NCBI GenBank assembly: GCA_017399225.1 | Contig: JAFQEB010000109.1 | Span: forward strand, 1-8,426 | Direction of reading: 5' to 3' | Length of the DNA stretch: 8,426 nucleotides | From: Clostridia bacterium | GTDB lineage: Bacteria > Bacillota_A > Clostridia > Christensenellales > Aristaeellaceae | Shown: positions 1 through 6,045 of the stretch, in pieces | How the letters are laid out: the number at the start of each line of letters is the position of its first letter | Position numbering within the stretch: the stretch's first letter is position 1 | Program-made: the position numbers and the translations under genes | Notes under the pieces: generated by a model | The model's input: only the letters and a program-made list of their open reading frames with translations | Databases searched by the model: none | Told to the model about the DNA's origin: nothing

Positions 1-1
1 G

Positions 2-415
2 ATGGCCATGAGCTACGGCTACGTTTACGTTGCCACCGTCGCCATGGGCGCCAATCCCCAGCAGCTGCTGAAGGCCATGACCGAGGCTGAGGCTTACAAC
101 GGCCCCTCCCTGATCATCGCCTACGCTCCCTGCATCAACCACGGCATCAACATGGGCAAGGCCCAGGCTGAGCAGAAGAAGGCTGTGGAGTGCGGCTACT
201 GGCCCCTGTACCGCTTCAACCCCGACAACGAGCAGCCCATGACCATCGACTCCAAGGAGCCCACCGGCGACTACCAGGAGTTCATCAAGGGCGAGGTTCG
301 TTACACCACCCTGGCCAAGATGTTCCCCGAGGCTGCTGAGAAGCTGTTTGCTCAGGCCGAGGAGGACGCCAAGTACCGTCTGGCTTCCTACAAGAAGCTG
401 GCCGGCCAGGAGTAA
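2..415 (+). CDS. nifJ: Pyruvate:ferredoxin (flavodoxin) oxidoreductase, C-terminal fragment
   Basis: This is the last 137 residues of a large PFOR-type 2-oxoacid oxidoreductase; the start lies outside the window. The enzyme converts pyruvate and CoA to acetyl-CoA and CO2 in the cytoplasm and passes electrons to ferredoxin, central in anaerobic metabolism. The fragment matches the end of the TPP-binding domain: a YAPCINHGI segment (fragment residues 41-49) and a YWPLYRFNP segment (66-74), followed by a helical tail. From family knowledge, the Cys in the APC motif (fragment residue 44) is probably the distal ligand of the TPP-proximal 4Fe-4S cluster. The codon choice is strongly biased (CTG, AAG, GAG, GGC), as expected for an abundant enzyme. 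It ends with TAA and a strong terminator follows. Another 2-oxoacid:ferredoxin oxidoreductase is possible but the tail fits PFOR best. Confidence 0.93.
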   Translation: MAMSYGYVYVATVAMGANPQQLLKAMTEAEAYNGPSLIIAYAPCINHGINMGKAQAEQKKAVECGYWPLYRFNPDNEQPMTIDSKEPTGDYQEFIKGEVRYTTLAKMFPEAAEKLFAQAEEDAKYRLASYKKLAGQE

Positions 416-438
416 TCCTGACTGAATCGTAAGATTCG

Positions 439-467
439 GCCCCCTGTCGAAAGGCAGGGGGCTTTTT
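439..467 (+). terminator. Intrinsic terminator of the PFOR gene
   Basis: A 10-bp stem (439-448 with 453-462, one G-T wobble near the loop) closes a GAAA tetraloop (449-452) and is followed directly by TTTTT (463-467). It sits 24 nt after the PFOR stop, a textbook Rho-independent terminator. Confidence 0.93.
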
Positions 468-485
468 GTGTGCTGATATAAGAAT

Positions 486-523
486 GCGCCCGGCAGGGGA
501 GAAAACTCCCACATGCCGGGCGC
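486..523. repeat. GC-rich inverted repeat (nested hairpin)
   Basis: A perfect 10-bp inverted repeat (GCGCCCGGCA at 486-495, its complement at 514-523) encloses a second 5-bp stem (497-501 with 506-510) around an AAAA loop. No T-tract follows on either strand, so it is not a standard terminator. It lies between the PFOR terminator and the next promoter; possible roles are a backup terminator, 3'-end stabiliser or protein site. Confidence 0.7.
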
Positions 524-538
524 AACGATGCTTTGATG

Positions 539-554
539 ATTCACTGATTGTCAA
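539..554 (+). promoter_or_regulatory. Putative operator site 1, overlapping the -35 element
   Basis: The 16-bp sequence ATTCACTGATTGTCAA is repeated at 592-607 with a single mismatch. This copy covers the -35 box (548-553) of the promoter for the secreted protein gene, a position where a bound protein would block RNA polymerase. The role as an operator is inferred from position and repetition only. Confidence 0.5.
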
Positions 555-576
555 TCAGGAGATTCTATGCTATAAT
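548..576 (+). promoter_or_regulatory. Sigma-A promoter of the small secreted protein gene
   Basis: The -35 element TTGTCA (548-553) and the -10 element TATAAT (571-576) are separated by exactly 17 bp, and TGC just before the -10 makes it an extended -10. Transcription would start near 583, leaving a leader of about 50 nt before the ATG at 632. Confidence 0.87.
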
Positions 577-587
577 GACGGCAAGGA

Positions 588-606
588 TGACATTCACTGA
601 ATGTCA
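588..606 (+). promoter_or_regulatory. Putative operator site 2, a perfect 19-bp palindrome
   Basis: TGACATTCA and TGAATGTCA flank a central C, giving a perfect palindrome a few bases after the predicted transcription start. It contains the second copy (592-607) of the 16-bp element at 539-554, centred 53 bp away, about five helical turns. A dimeric regulator binding here and at site 1 is the simplest reading. A small hairpin in the 5' leader is the alternative. Confidence 0.55.
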
Positions 607-631
607 AAAAGCGCGTTAGGAGGGTTTACTT

Positions 632-1291
632 ATGAAGAAACTGGTTTCCTTGTTCCTGGCGCTGTGCATGATGTGCGGCACAATGGTTGGGGTGTTGGCA
701 GAAGAACTGCAGGTTTCTGCAGAGGAGTGGCTTTTGAACGGCCCGAAGGTTAATGTCGGCTTAGATGGAATCGGATTCACGATTCCGGACTTTGAAGATG
801 CCGAAGTGAGCTTTGCAGATGACTATCGATTCATCTATAAGGTCAGAGGTGTGGACATTGCCATTTCTGCAAAAGCGTGGACGGACGCAGAGGTGCAATA
901 GATTCATCAGTTCGTAAAAGAAGCTGCTGCAATGGGGATGGAGATGGATTTCCAGCAGCTGGCTTTTGCGAATGCAGCATATGTGGTCGGAACAATGACG
1001 CAGGATGTATCGATTTACACTGCGCTGGATATGGCTCCGTTGGACATCGGTATGTTGAATCAAGAGGTTGTATGGGGCAACGAGAGCCTGTATGACACCG
1101 ATAGTATTGTGTTGTATGCACAGACATATCGCGGCTGGACATATAACACATATTCCGTCCTTGTGCAGGATGTGGATGGGACGATTTCTAAGGATGCACT
1201 CGTACAACTGGCGCGACAGATCATGCAGTCCGTCGCCTACATAACGGACGACAGCAATATGGAATTGGTCGTTGATGGTACAGTCGAGTAA
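632..1291 (+). pseudogene. Small secreted protein interrupted by an in-frame amber codon
   Basis: One reading frame runs from ATG 632 to TAA 1289-1291 (219 codons) with a single internal TAG at 899-901 (codon 90). The start is supported by AGGAGGG at 618-624, 7 nt upstream. Residues 1 to about 23 form a Sec signal peptide (MKK, a hydrophobic core, then VLA before EE), so the product should be exported; there is no clear lipobox. The predicted helix around the TAG continues on both sides (TDAEVQ, stop, IHQFVKEAA), and the 129 codons after it stay open, so this looks like one gene with a recent nonsense mutation rather than two genes. ATG 932 has no ribosome binding site. The truncated product would be 89 aa. 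I do not recognise the family. Base composition is more AT-rich than the neighbours. Stop readthrough or a sequencing error are alternatives. Confidence 0.75.
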
Positions 1292-1384
1292 TTTGCTGTT
1301 ATATGGTGCTGCTGTCAGCGGATAGAACTAACCCCGATTCTATTTAGACACTGTACACATAGCAGCAGTTTACTCAACATATTT

Positions 1385-1426
1385 GCCCCGGCGGACAGGG
1401 ACGGGCCTTGTCTGCCGGGGCGTTTC
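1385..1426 (+). terminator. Probable terminator after the secreted protein gene
   Basis: A long stem pairs 1385-1400 with 1406-1421 (GCCCCGGC core, two wobble pairs) around a 5-nt loop. Only a weak GTTTCC follows, so termination may be imperfect. The stretch 1292-1384 before it holds no gene or clear signal. Confidence 0.65.
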
Positions 1427-1467
1427 CATGCGCAAGATTCCCCCTACCCAAACCGGAGCTTTTGCGC

Positions 1468-1473
1468 TATAAT
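1468..1473 (+). promoter_or_regulatory. -10 element of the promoter for the four-gene operon
   Basis: A consensus TATAAT lies 32 nt before the ATG at 1505. No good -35 box is seen 16-18 bp upstream (TACCCA at 1445-1450 is the closest in spacing), so the promoter may be weak or activator-dependent. Transcription would start near 1480, with a leader of about 25 nt. Confidence 0.6.
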
Positions 1474-1504
1474 GGGATATATACATCCATCAGGAGGAAT
1501 CCGC

Positions 1505-2392
1505 ATGAACATTGGCATCCGCCTTCACGATACCGCCGGAAACACCCTTGCCGAGCACCTGGCTGCCGCCAAAGCCCAGGGCTTTACCTGCGTGCACATC
1601 GCCATGAGCAAGGTGATCCCTGGCTTCAAGATGGCCGACGCACCCACCCTGCTGACCGATGAGCTGGCCGACGAGGTGCGCGCTCTGCTGGAGGCAAACG
1701 GACAGACCTGCGTGCTGCTGGGCTGCTACCTGAACCTGTGCAACCCCGACCTGGAAAGCCACGAGAAGACCGTCGAAATTTACAAGGCGCATCTGCGCTT
1801 CGCCAAACGCATGGGCGCGCTGCTGGTGGGCACGGAGACCGGCGCCCCCAACACCGGCTACAAGACCTGCCCGGAGTGCTACACCGAGGAGGCTTTGCAG
1901 CTCTTCATCGACCGCGCGACCCCCGTGGTGCGCTACGCCGAGGAGGTCGGGCAGCTCTTTGCCATCGAGCCGGTCATCCGTCACATCGTCTCCAACCCCG
2001 AACGCTGCGAGCGCGTTTTGACGGCCATCGGCTCCCCCAACCTGCGGGTCATCCTGGACGCGGTGAACCTGCTGGGCGAGCAGAACGCGGCGGACGCCAA
2101 GGCCATCATCGCCGACGGCATTGCCCGCCTGGGCGACAAGGTGAGCCTGCTGCACATGAAGGATTTCATCCCCTACGCCACCGAGCGCGGCCAGGCCGTG
2201 AAGGCCGGCACGCCCAACACGGACGTGTTCACGGGCCTCGTTTCCTGCGCCTGCGGCACCGGCGACATGGACTACGCGCCCCTCCTCGCCCTGGCGAAGA
2301 AGTACGACCTGCCCATGACGCTGGAGAACACCAACCCCATGAACGCCGTGGCCGCCCGCGAGCATCTGGAAAAGGTGGGCGCTGCCCTGTGA
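1505..2392 (+). CDS. Sugar phosphate isomerase/epimerase (TIM-barrel, AP-endonuclease-2 superfamily)
   Basis: A 295-aa cytoplasmic protein of the xylose-isomerase-like TIM-barrel superfamily. The order of motifs fits a metal-dependent sugar isomerase/epimerase: N-terminal strand MNIGIRLHD, a GTETG segment (Glu111), an AIEP strand (Glu155) with His160 nearby, an ILDAVNLL strand (Asp185), an LLHMKDF strand (His217, Lys219, Asp220), a GTGDMD turn (251-256) and a C-terminal TLENTNP strand (Glu274). Glu155, Asp185, His217 and Glu274 are the likely metal-site residues. The substrate cannot be told; relatives act on tagatose, inosose or hydroxypyruvate. The start at 1505 is chosen for the AGGAGG at 1492-1497; an upstream in-frame ATG at 1472 falls inside the -10 box. 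It is the first gene of an operon: the next gene begins within 2 nt of its stop. Confidence 0.88.
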   Translation: MNIGIRLHDTAGNTLAEHLAAAKAQGFTCVHIAMSKVIPGFKMADAPTLLTDELADEVRALLEANGQTCVLLGCYLNLCNPDLESHEKTVEIYKAHLRFAKRMGALLVGTETGAPNTGYKTCPECYTEEALQLFIDRATPVVRYAEEVGQLFAIEPVIRHIVSNPERCERVLTAIGSPNLRVILDAVNLLGEQNAADAKAIIADGIARLGDKVSLLHMKDFIPYATERGQAVKAGTPNTDVFTGLVSCACGTGDMDYAPLLALAKKYDLPMTLENTNPMNAVAAREHLEKVGAAL

Positions 2393-2394
2393 GC

Positions 2395-3111
2395 ATGGAT
2401 CTCCAACGCCTGACCTCCCTGCTACGGAAGTCGATCCAGCGCTACGCCATGATCGCGGAGGGCGACAGCGTCGCCGTGGGGCTTTCCGGCGGTAAGGACA
2501 GCCTGTGCCTGCTGATGGGGCTGGCGGCGCTGCGCAAGTTTTACCCGATCCCCTTCACGCTCCATGCCATCCACGTGGACGTGGGGGCTGGTATGCCCCC
2601 GGAGGCCATCGCCGCCATGGCGGACTTCTGCGCCGGTTTGGATGTGCCCTTCCATCATGTGAAAACCGACATCTACCAAATCGTCTTTGAGGAGCGCAAG
2701 GAAAAGAACCCCTGCAGTCTGTGTGCCAAGATGCGCAAGGGCGCGCTGAACGCAAAAGCCCTCGAGCTGGGCTGCCGGAAGATCGCCTACGCTCACCACA
2801 AGGACGACTTTATCGAGACGCTGATGATGAACCTGCTCATGGAGGGGCGCTGCGAGTGCTTCCCGCCGGTGACGCAGCTGGACAAGACCGGCCTGCAAGT
2901 GATTCGCCCAATGCTGCTGGTGGACGAGCGGGACGTGATCGGCTTCACCCGCCGGCACGACCTGCCCGTGGTAAAGAACCCTTGCCCCGCCGACGGCGAA
3001 ACCCGCCGGGAGGACGTGAAGCAATTCATCCGGGCCAGCCGCACGCAATTCCCGGGCATCCGCGAGAGCCTCTTCAGCGCGGTGACGGGGCTGTTTGACA
3101 AGGAGGGCTGA
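2395..3111 (+). CDS. TtcA-family tRNA thiolation ATPase (PP-loop, Fe-S)
   Basis: A 238-aa protein of the TtcA group. TtcA puts sulfur on cytidine 32 of some tRNAs after adenylating the base. The PP-loop SGGKDS is at residues 31-36, followed by the HVD strand near 60-62, a CSLC pair (Cys107, Cys110) and a third Cys in KNPCP (Cys197). In TtcA these three cysteines hold a 4Fe-4S cluster. The AHHKDDFIETLMMN segment (133-146) is the usual family motif. It is shorter than E. coli TtcA (about 311 aa), as is common in Firmicutes. Exact tRNA target is uncertain; TtuA-like or other PP-loop thiolases are close relatives. The ATG at 2395 lies 2 nt after the preceding stop; an in-frame GTG at 2389 that overlaps that stop is an alternative. 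Upstream ribosome binding is weak (AAGGTG near 2372), so translational coupling is likely. Confidence 0.88.
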   Translation: MDLQRLTSLLRKSIQRYAMIAEGDSVAVGLSGGKDSLCLLMGLAALRKFYPIPFTLHAIHVDVGAGMPPEAIAAMADFCAGLDVPFHHVKTDIYQIVFEERKEKNPCSLCAKMRKGALNAKALELGCRKIAYAHHKDDFIETLMMNLLMEGRCECFPPVTQLDKTGLQVIRPMLLVDERDVIGFTRRHDLPVVKNPCPADGETRREDVKQFIRASRTQFPGIRESLFSAVTGLFDKEG

Positions 3112-3113
3112 AC

Positions 3114-3407
3114 ATGCACCCCTGGATCAGAGAAGAATGGGAATTCACGCTGACCGTCCTGCACGGAGAAGCTCGCAGCTGTCGCATCGGCCTTGAAGCA
3201 GGCGACGCATTCACCTTCCAGTATGCCCTGCCTGCTGGACTTTGCCCCAAAACCGTTCTCCAGCTCCACACGCTCTGCGAGATCGTCCGCTGCGGCGGGG
3301 ATTTTACCCATCGCGGCTCGCCCGATCCATACAGCATCGAGTTTCCCTGTGCGGACGGCGTGCTGACCTTCCAACTTACCGCAAGGAGGCTGCCGTCATG
3401 CCCCTGA
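3114..3407 (+). CDS. Small TIGR04076-like protein
   Basis: A 97-aa soluble protein with no signal peptide. The pattern resembles the uncharacterised TIGR04076 family: an N-terminal strand with Cys23, a GD turn at 30-31, a PAGLCP motif (Cys44), Cys55 and Cys60 before GG (61-62), and a C-terminal C-A-D-G-V-L-T-F strand (Cys79). The spaced cysteines might bind a metal or be redox-active, but that is inference; no function is known for the family. The start has an ideal ribosome binding site AAGGAGGG at 3100-3107 and is 2 nt after the TtcA-like stop. Its 3' end overlaps the next gene by 10 nt, so all four genes here are probably co-transcribed. Family assignment is from memory of the pattern. Confidence 0.75.
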   Translation: MHPWIREEWEFTLTVLHGEARSCRIGLEAGDAFTFQYALPAGLCPKTVLQLHTLCEIVRCGGDFTHRGSPDPYSIEFPCADGVLTFQLTARRLPSCP

Positions 3408-3874
3408 CCATCCGCCCCATCCAACCCGACGAGCTGCTCCGTTTGACCGCTCTGTGCGACTACAACGACGTGCCCGCGATGATCGCCGAAAACACCCGGC
3501 TGATCGAAAGCGGCGACTTCAGCATCTACCTGCTGTTTGAGCATGGCACGCTGATCGGTGAAATCCATATCACCTGGCGCAGCGACGATCCCCTCGCCGC
3601 CATCGGTGGACAGCGGGCGTACCTCTCCGCCTTCCGCATCCGCGAGGAACGGCAGGGGCTGGGCTACGGGCAGTATCTGCTGCGCGAGGTCATCCGGTTG
3701 ATTGAAGAGGCCGGGTACCGGGAGATCGCCATTGGCGTGGAGGAAGATAACGCCCGCGCGAAGTACCTGTATCGGAAGTTCGGCTTCACCGAGTTTGTGG
3801 AGCGGCGCAGTGAGTGCTATCAGGGCGATGCGTATGAATATGATTTGCTGATGCGGAGGAGTGCGGACGAGTGA
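3398..3874 (+). CDS. GNAT-family N-acetyltransferase
   Basis: A 158-aa single-domain GNAT protein that would transfer an acetyl group from acetyl-CoA to an amine; the substrate is unknown. The acetyl-CoA pyrophosphate-binding motif A is clear: a LSAFRI strand (76-81) followed by EERQGLGYGQYLL (83-95, with the Q-x-x-G-x-G core at 86-91) and helix 3. The later NARAKYLYRKFGF segment (118-130) is the usual motif B, and the C-terminal half has the typical EYDLLM strand. The ATG at 3398 has AAGGAGG at 3383-3389, and the start overlaps the previous gene by 10 nt. It is the last gene of the operon; a strong inverted repeat follows 30 nt downstream. Confidence 0.92.
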   Translation: MPLTIRPIQPDELLRLTALCDYNDVPAMIAENTRLIESGDFSIYLLFEHGTLIGEIHITWRSDDPLAAIGGQRAYLSAFRIREERQGLGYGQYLLREVIRLIEEAGYREIAIGVEEDNARAKYLYRKFGFTEFVERRSECYQGDAYEYDLLMRRSADE

Positions 3875-3904
3875 TTCGTGTTCCTTTGCTGGCTGGCTGA
3901 ACTG

Positions 3905-3940
3905 TTTGAAGGCTCCTCCGTTTCCGGAGGAGCCTTCAAA
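3905..3940. terminator. Perfect 16-bp inverted repeat between convergent genes, possible terminator
   Basis: Bases 3905-3920 pair perfectly with 3925-3940 around a TTTC loop (GAAA, a stable tetraloop, in a minus-strand transcript). It follows the GNAT gene and faces the asparaginase gene. No T-tract follows on either strand, so it may act as a transcript end stabiliser or bidirectional, non-canonical terminator. Confidence 0.6.
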
Positions 3941-3967
3941 GACGTTATGGGGCTATTTGCGCTGCGG

Positions 3968-4042
3968 CGCGGAGGCCTTCGGCGACCATGGCCTCCGCGG
4001 CCCTGGACCCCGTAAGGGCCATCGGCCCTTAACCCGTTTTTT
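3968..4042 (+). repeat. Double-hairpin intergenic block ending in a T-tract, possible dispersed repeat
   Basis: Two inverted repeats lie in tandem: 3968-3977 with 3990-3999 (10 bp, CGCGGAGGCC arm) and 4013-4020 with 4024-4031 (8 bp, 3-nt loop). A TTTTTT run at 4037-4042 follows five bases later, so the second could terminate plus-strand transcripts arriving from the GNAT gene. The arrangement CCTGGACCCCG, hairpin, CCCTTAACCCG resembles GC-rich intergenic repeats I have seen in GC-rich bacteria. The repeat status is not proven from this window. Confidence 0.5.
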
Positions 4043-4055
4043 GCCCTGGCTGGGC

Positions 4056-5033
4056 TTAGCCTTCCTGCCGGATCTCACCGCAGAGATCCGCCATCAGCAG
4101 CTCGTCCGTGTTCTCCTGCGCCAGGGCCCACATCAGCTTCGTCACCGCCGCCTCCGTCGTCAGATCCTGACCGGAGATCACGTCCGTCTTCAGCAGCTGA
4201 TTGCCCACCTCGTAGATCGACAGGTCTGCCTTCTCATACATGCACTGGGTCAGCACCAGAATGCGCACGCCCTTTTCGCGCAGCATCCGCAGCTTCTCCA
4301 CCAGGTTCCGGCGGATGTAGTGCAGTCCGCCCAGGCCAAAGGCCTCGATGACCAGACCTCGATAGCCCGCCTGATCGACAAAATCCAGCACGTCCGGCTG
4401 CGTGCCCGGCACGAGCTTGAGCAGGAATACCCGGCTGTCCACCTCCGGGCGGAAGCGGTATTCGCCGCTGATCTTCTGCGGCCGCAGGAAGCGCACGCCC
4501 TCGCTGTCCACAATGCCCGCCAGCGAGCGGTTCACGCTGGAGAAGGCATCAAAGGACATCGTATGTGTCTTGACGGCCCGGGTGCCGTGGATGAGCTTGC
4601 GCGCGAAGCACACATACGTGCCGGGAACGCCCTTGCAGGCCGCCTCGATGGCGCAGGAGAGATTCGTCTCCGCGTCGGACAGGGGCGCGCCCAGGGGCAG
4701 CTGGGAACCGGTCAGGATCACCGGCTTCGTCTGACCATGCAGCATATAGGAAAGCGCCGCCGCCGTGTAGCCCATGGTGTCGGTGCCGTGGGTGATGACC
4801 ACGCCGTCGCACTCGCGCATGGCTTCATCCGCCGCGCGGGCCAGCAGACTCCACTCCTCGGGCTGGATGTTGGAGGAATCCATCGAGAACACATCTTTGG
4901 GGATGATCTCCACGTCCGCGCGGCAGGGGACGCTGTGCAGCATCTGGCTGGCGCGCAGGGCGGGCGTCAGGCCGTCGGGCGTCTGCCGGCAGGCGATGGT
5001 GCCGCCGGTGGCAAGCAGGGCAATGCGCTTCAT
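4056..5033 (-). CDS. Type I (cytoplasmic) L-asparaginase
   Basis: A 325-aa asparaginase/glutaminase-family protein that hydrolyses L-asparagine to aspartate and ammonia. Catalytic motifs are intact: LATGGTIA near the N-terminus with the nucleophile Thr12, MDSSNIQP (51-58), HGTDTM (82-87, Thr84 and Asp85), TGSQLP (108-113) and Lys155 in VKTHT. These match Thr12, Thr89, Asp90 and Lys162 of E. coli AnsB. There is no signal peptide and the length is typical of the cytoplasmic type I group. The start has GAGGTG (5041-5046 on the minus strand) 7 nt upstream and a good promoter. It appears to be a single-gene unit, transcribed towards the plus-strand operon. A glutaminase or Gln-tRNA amidotransferase GatD is less likely, because no extra N-terminal domain is present. 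Confidence 0.95.
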   Translation of the reverse strand: MKRIALLATGGTIACRQTPDGLTPALRASQMLHSVPCRADVEIIPKDVFSMDSSNIQPEEWSLLARAADEAMRECDGVVITHGTDTMGYTAAALSYMLHGQTKPVILTGSQLPLGAPLSDAETNLSCAIEAACKGVPGTYVCFARKLIHGTRAVKTHTMSFDAFSSVNRSLAGIVDSEGVRFLRPQKISGEYRFRPEVDSRVFLLKLVPGTQPDVLDFVDQAGYRGLVIEAFGLGGLHYIRRNLVEKLRMLREKGVRILVLTQCMYEKADLSIYEVGNQLLKTDVISGQDLTTEAAVTKLMWALAQENTDELLMADLCGEIRQEG

Positions 5034-5063
5034 TCGGGTTCACCTCGTTGTGATGATGCTTTG

Positions 5064-5092
5064 ATTGTAGCACGTTTCCTGCCGTTTGCCAA
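5064..5092 (-). promoter_or_regulatory. Sigma-A promoter of the asparaginase gene
   Basis: On the minus strand, TTGGCA (5087-5092) and TACAAT (5064-5069) are 17 bp apart, with TGC before the -10 (extended -10). Transcription would start near 5057, about 24 nt before the start codon. Confidence 0.85.
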
Positions 5093-5096
5093 TATG

Positions 5097-5134
5097 AAAA
5101 GATATGCGAAGCCCCGGCGGCATTCCGTCGGGGC
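5097..5134 (-). terminator. Terminator after the SANT-domain gene
   Basis: The 10-bp arms 5111-5120 and 5125-5134 pair with one wobble around a 4-nt loop. On the minus strand the stem is followed by a T-rich tract ending in TTTT (5097-5100). It begins 9 nt after the stop codon of the upstream minus-strand gene and shields the asparaginase promoter. Confidence 0.75.
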
Positions 5135-5143
5135 AGGCTGTGT

Positions 5144-5977
5144 TCAGTTGGGCAGCTGGTGCTGCCGGAGGCAGGCGCGGGCATTTTGTAGGGCGGTCAT
5201 GGCTTCGGCGTTGCGGGCGGCCACTGCATCGGGGGCAGTGTCGGAAGGGGAGAGGAATGCCTCCAGGGCGTCCGTGACCTCCCGCAGGCAGGCGGCGCAC
5301 TGGTCGTATTCCTTCTCCCAGGCGATGCGGCGCAGGTCGTGCTGCACCTTCTGACGGTCGATGATGCGCTGCATCTCCGCAGCCTCCTCCGCATGGGCGG
5401 CGCGGCGCAGCAGCTCCTTGAGGCCCTCCAGCATGTGGTGCACGCAGGGCTGGGCCATCAAGCGGGCGGCGGCGGTATCCTCGGGGTCGCAGAAGGCGGC
5501 GTCAGCCTGATCAACCCGGGCAGGCGCGGGCGTCGCGGGACAGGGCAGACCTTCCCGGCGCAGCTCCTCGGATACCTCGGCGATCATTTCCGGCCGGTGC
5601 TTGAGGATCGTGCGGTACTTGTTCTGATACCGCAGCATCCGGCTGTGGGAGCCGCCGGCCATCTGCATCACGCACGCCCGGACGGACATGCCCCGGCCCC
5701 GGGCCATCAGCACCTCCCGGAGCAAATGGCGGGTCTCCTCGGGCGTGAAGGCGGTGAAGGCAGGGCTGCGGGGGGCAGCGTCCGGCCGATCCCGGAGACA
5801 GGCGTAATAATAGTTGCGGATGCTGTTGGGCTTGCGGCCCAGGTCGCCCGAGAGGCTTTCGAATACGGCGCGCAGCGGCACGCCGGCGGCATTGGCTTCC
5901 CTTACGGCGGTAAAGAGACGGTCTGTTTCGCTGTCCTGCCAGCCGGTGCGGCTGCGGATTCGGGCCTGACTTTCCAT
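5144..5977 (-). CDS. Putative DNA-binding regulator with two tandem SANT/Myb-like repeats
   Basis: A 277-aa soluble protein resembling the RsfA/GerR-type Myb-like regulators of Firmicutes. Repeat 1 (about 12-62) has W13, a SETDRLFTAV helix, an AAGVPLRAVFESL helix and a recognition-type segment LGRKPNSIRNYYYACLR. Repeat 2 (about 77-123) has the same layout: FTPEETRHLLREV, RGRGMSVRACVMQM and SHSRMLRYQNKYR. The helices align with E-T, L, V, A, G and R-A conserved at matching places. Residues about 180-245 are charged and helical, probably a coiled coil for dimerisation. A Pro/Ala-rich linker joins them. The start at 5977 follows AAGGAG in the minus strand by 10 nt. It lies 68 nt after the solute-binding-like gene, likely in one transcript, and ends in a terminator. 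The target is unknown, and sporulation control as in RsfA is only an analogy. Confidence 0.75.
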   Translation of the reverse strand: MESQARIRSRTGWQDSETDRLFTAVREANAAGVPLRAVFESLSGDLGRKPNSIRNYYYACLRDRPDAAPRSPAFTAFTPEETRHLLREVLMARGRGMSVRACVMQMAGGSHSRMLRYQNKYRTILKHRPEMIAEVSEELRREGLPCPATPAPARVDQADAAFCDPEDTAAARLMAQPCVHHMLEGLKELLRRAAHAEEAAEMQRIIDRQKVQHDLRRIAWEKEYDQCAACLREVTDALEAFLSPSDTAPDAVAARNAEAMTALQNARACLRQHQLPN

Positions 5978-6045
5978 ATGCTCATATCTCCTTTGACTTG
6001 GTGATGTGCTGATAGGTTGACCATGCATGGCGTGGATTATGCGCG

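Noticed and set aside
932..1291. Second half of the amber-split gene as an independent gene starting at ATG 932
   Set aside because: No ribosome binding site, same frame as the upstream part, and no N-terminal signal; better read as the remainder of one interrupted gene.
1292..1384. Possible short hairpin of GCTGCTG and CAGCAGC-like segments after the secreted protein gene
   Set aside because: Arms are far apart and short; no support beyond chance.
1490..2365. Minus-strand 291-codon open frame opposite the isomerase
   Set aside because: Antisense shadow in GC-rich DNA; low-complexity Gly/His/Val-rich translation and no ribosome binding site seen.
3861..5354. Plus-strand 497-codon open frame
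   Set aside because: It lies opposite the asparaginase gene with all catalytic motifs intact, has Arg/His/Gln-rich content typical of an antisense frame in GC-rich DNA, and crosses the asparaginase promoter.
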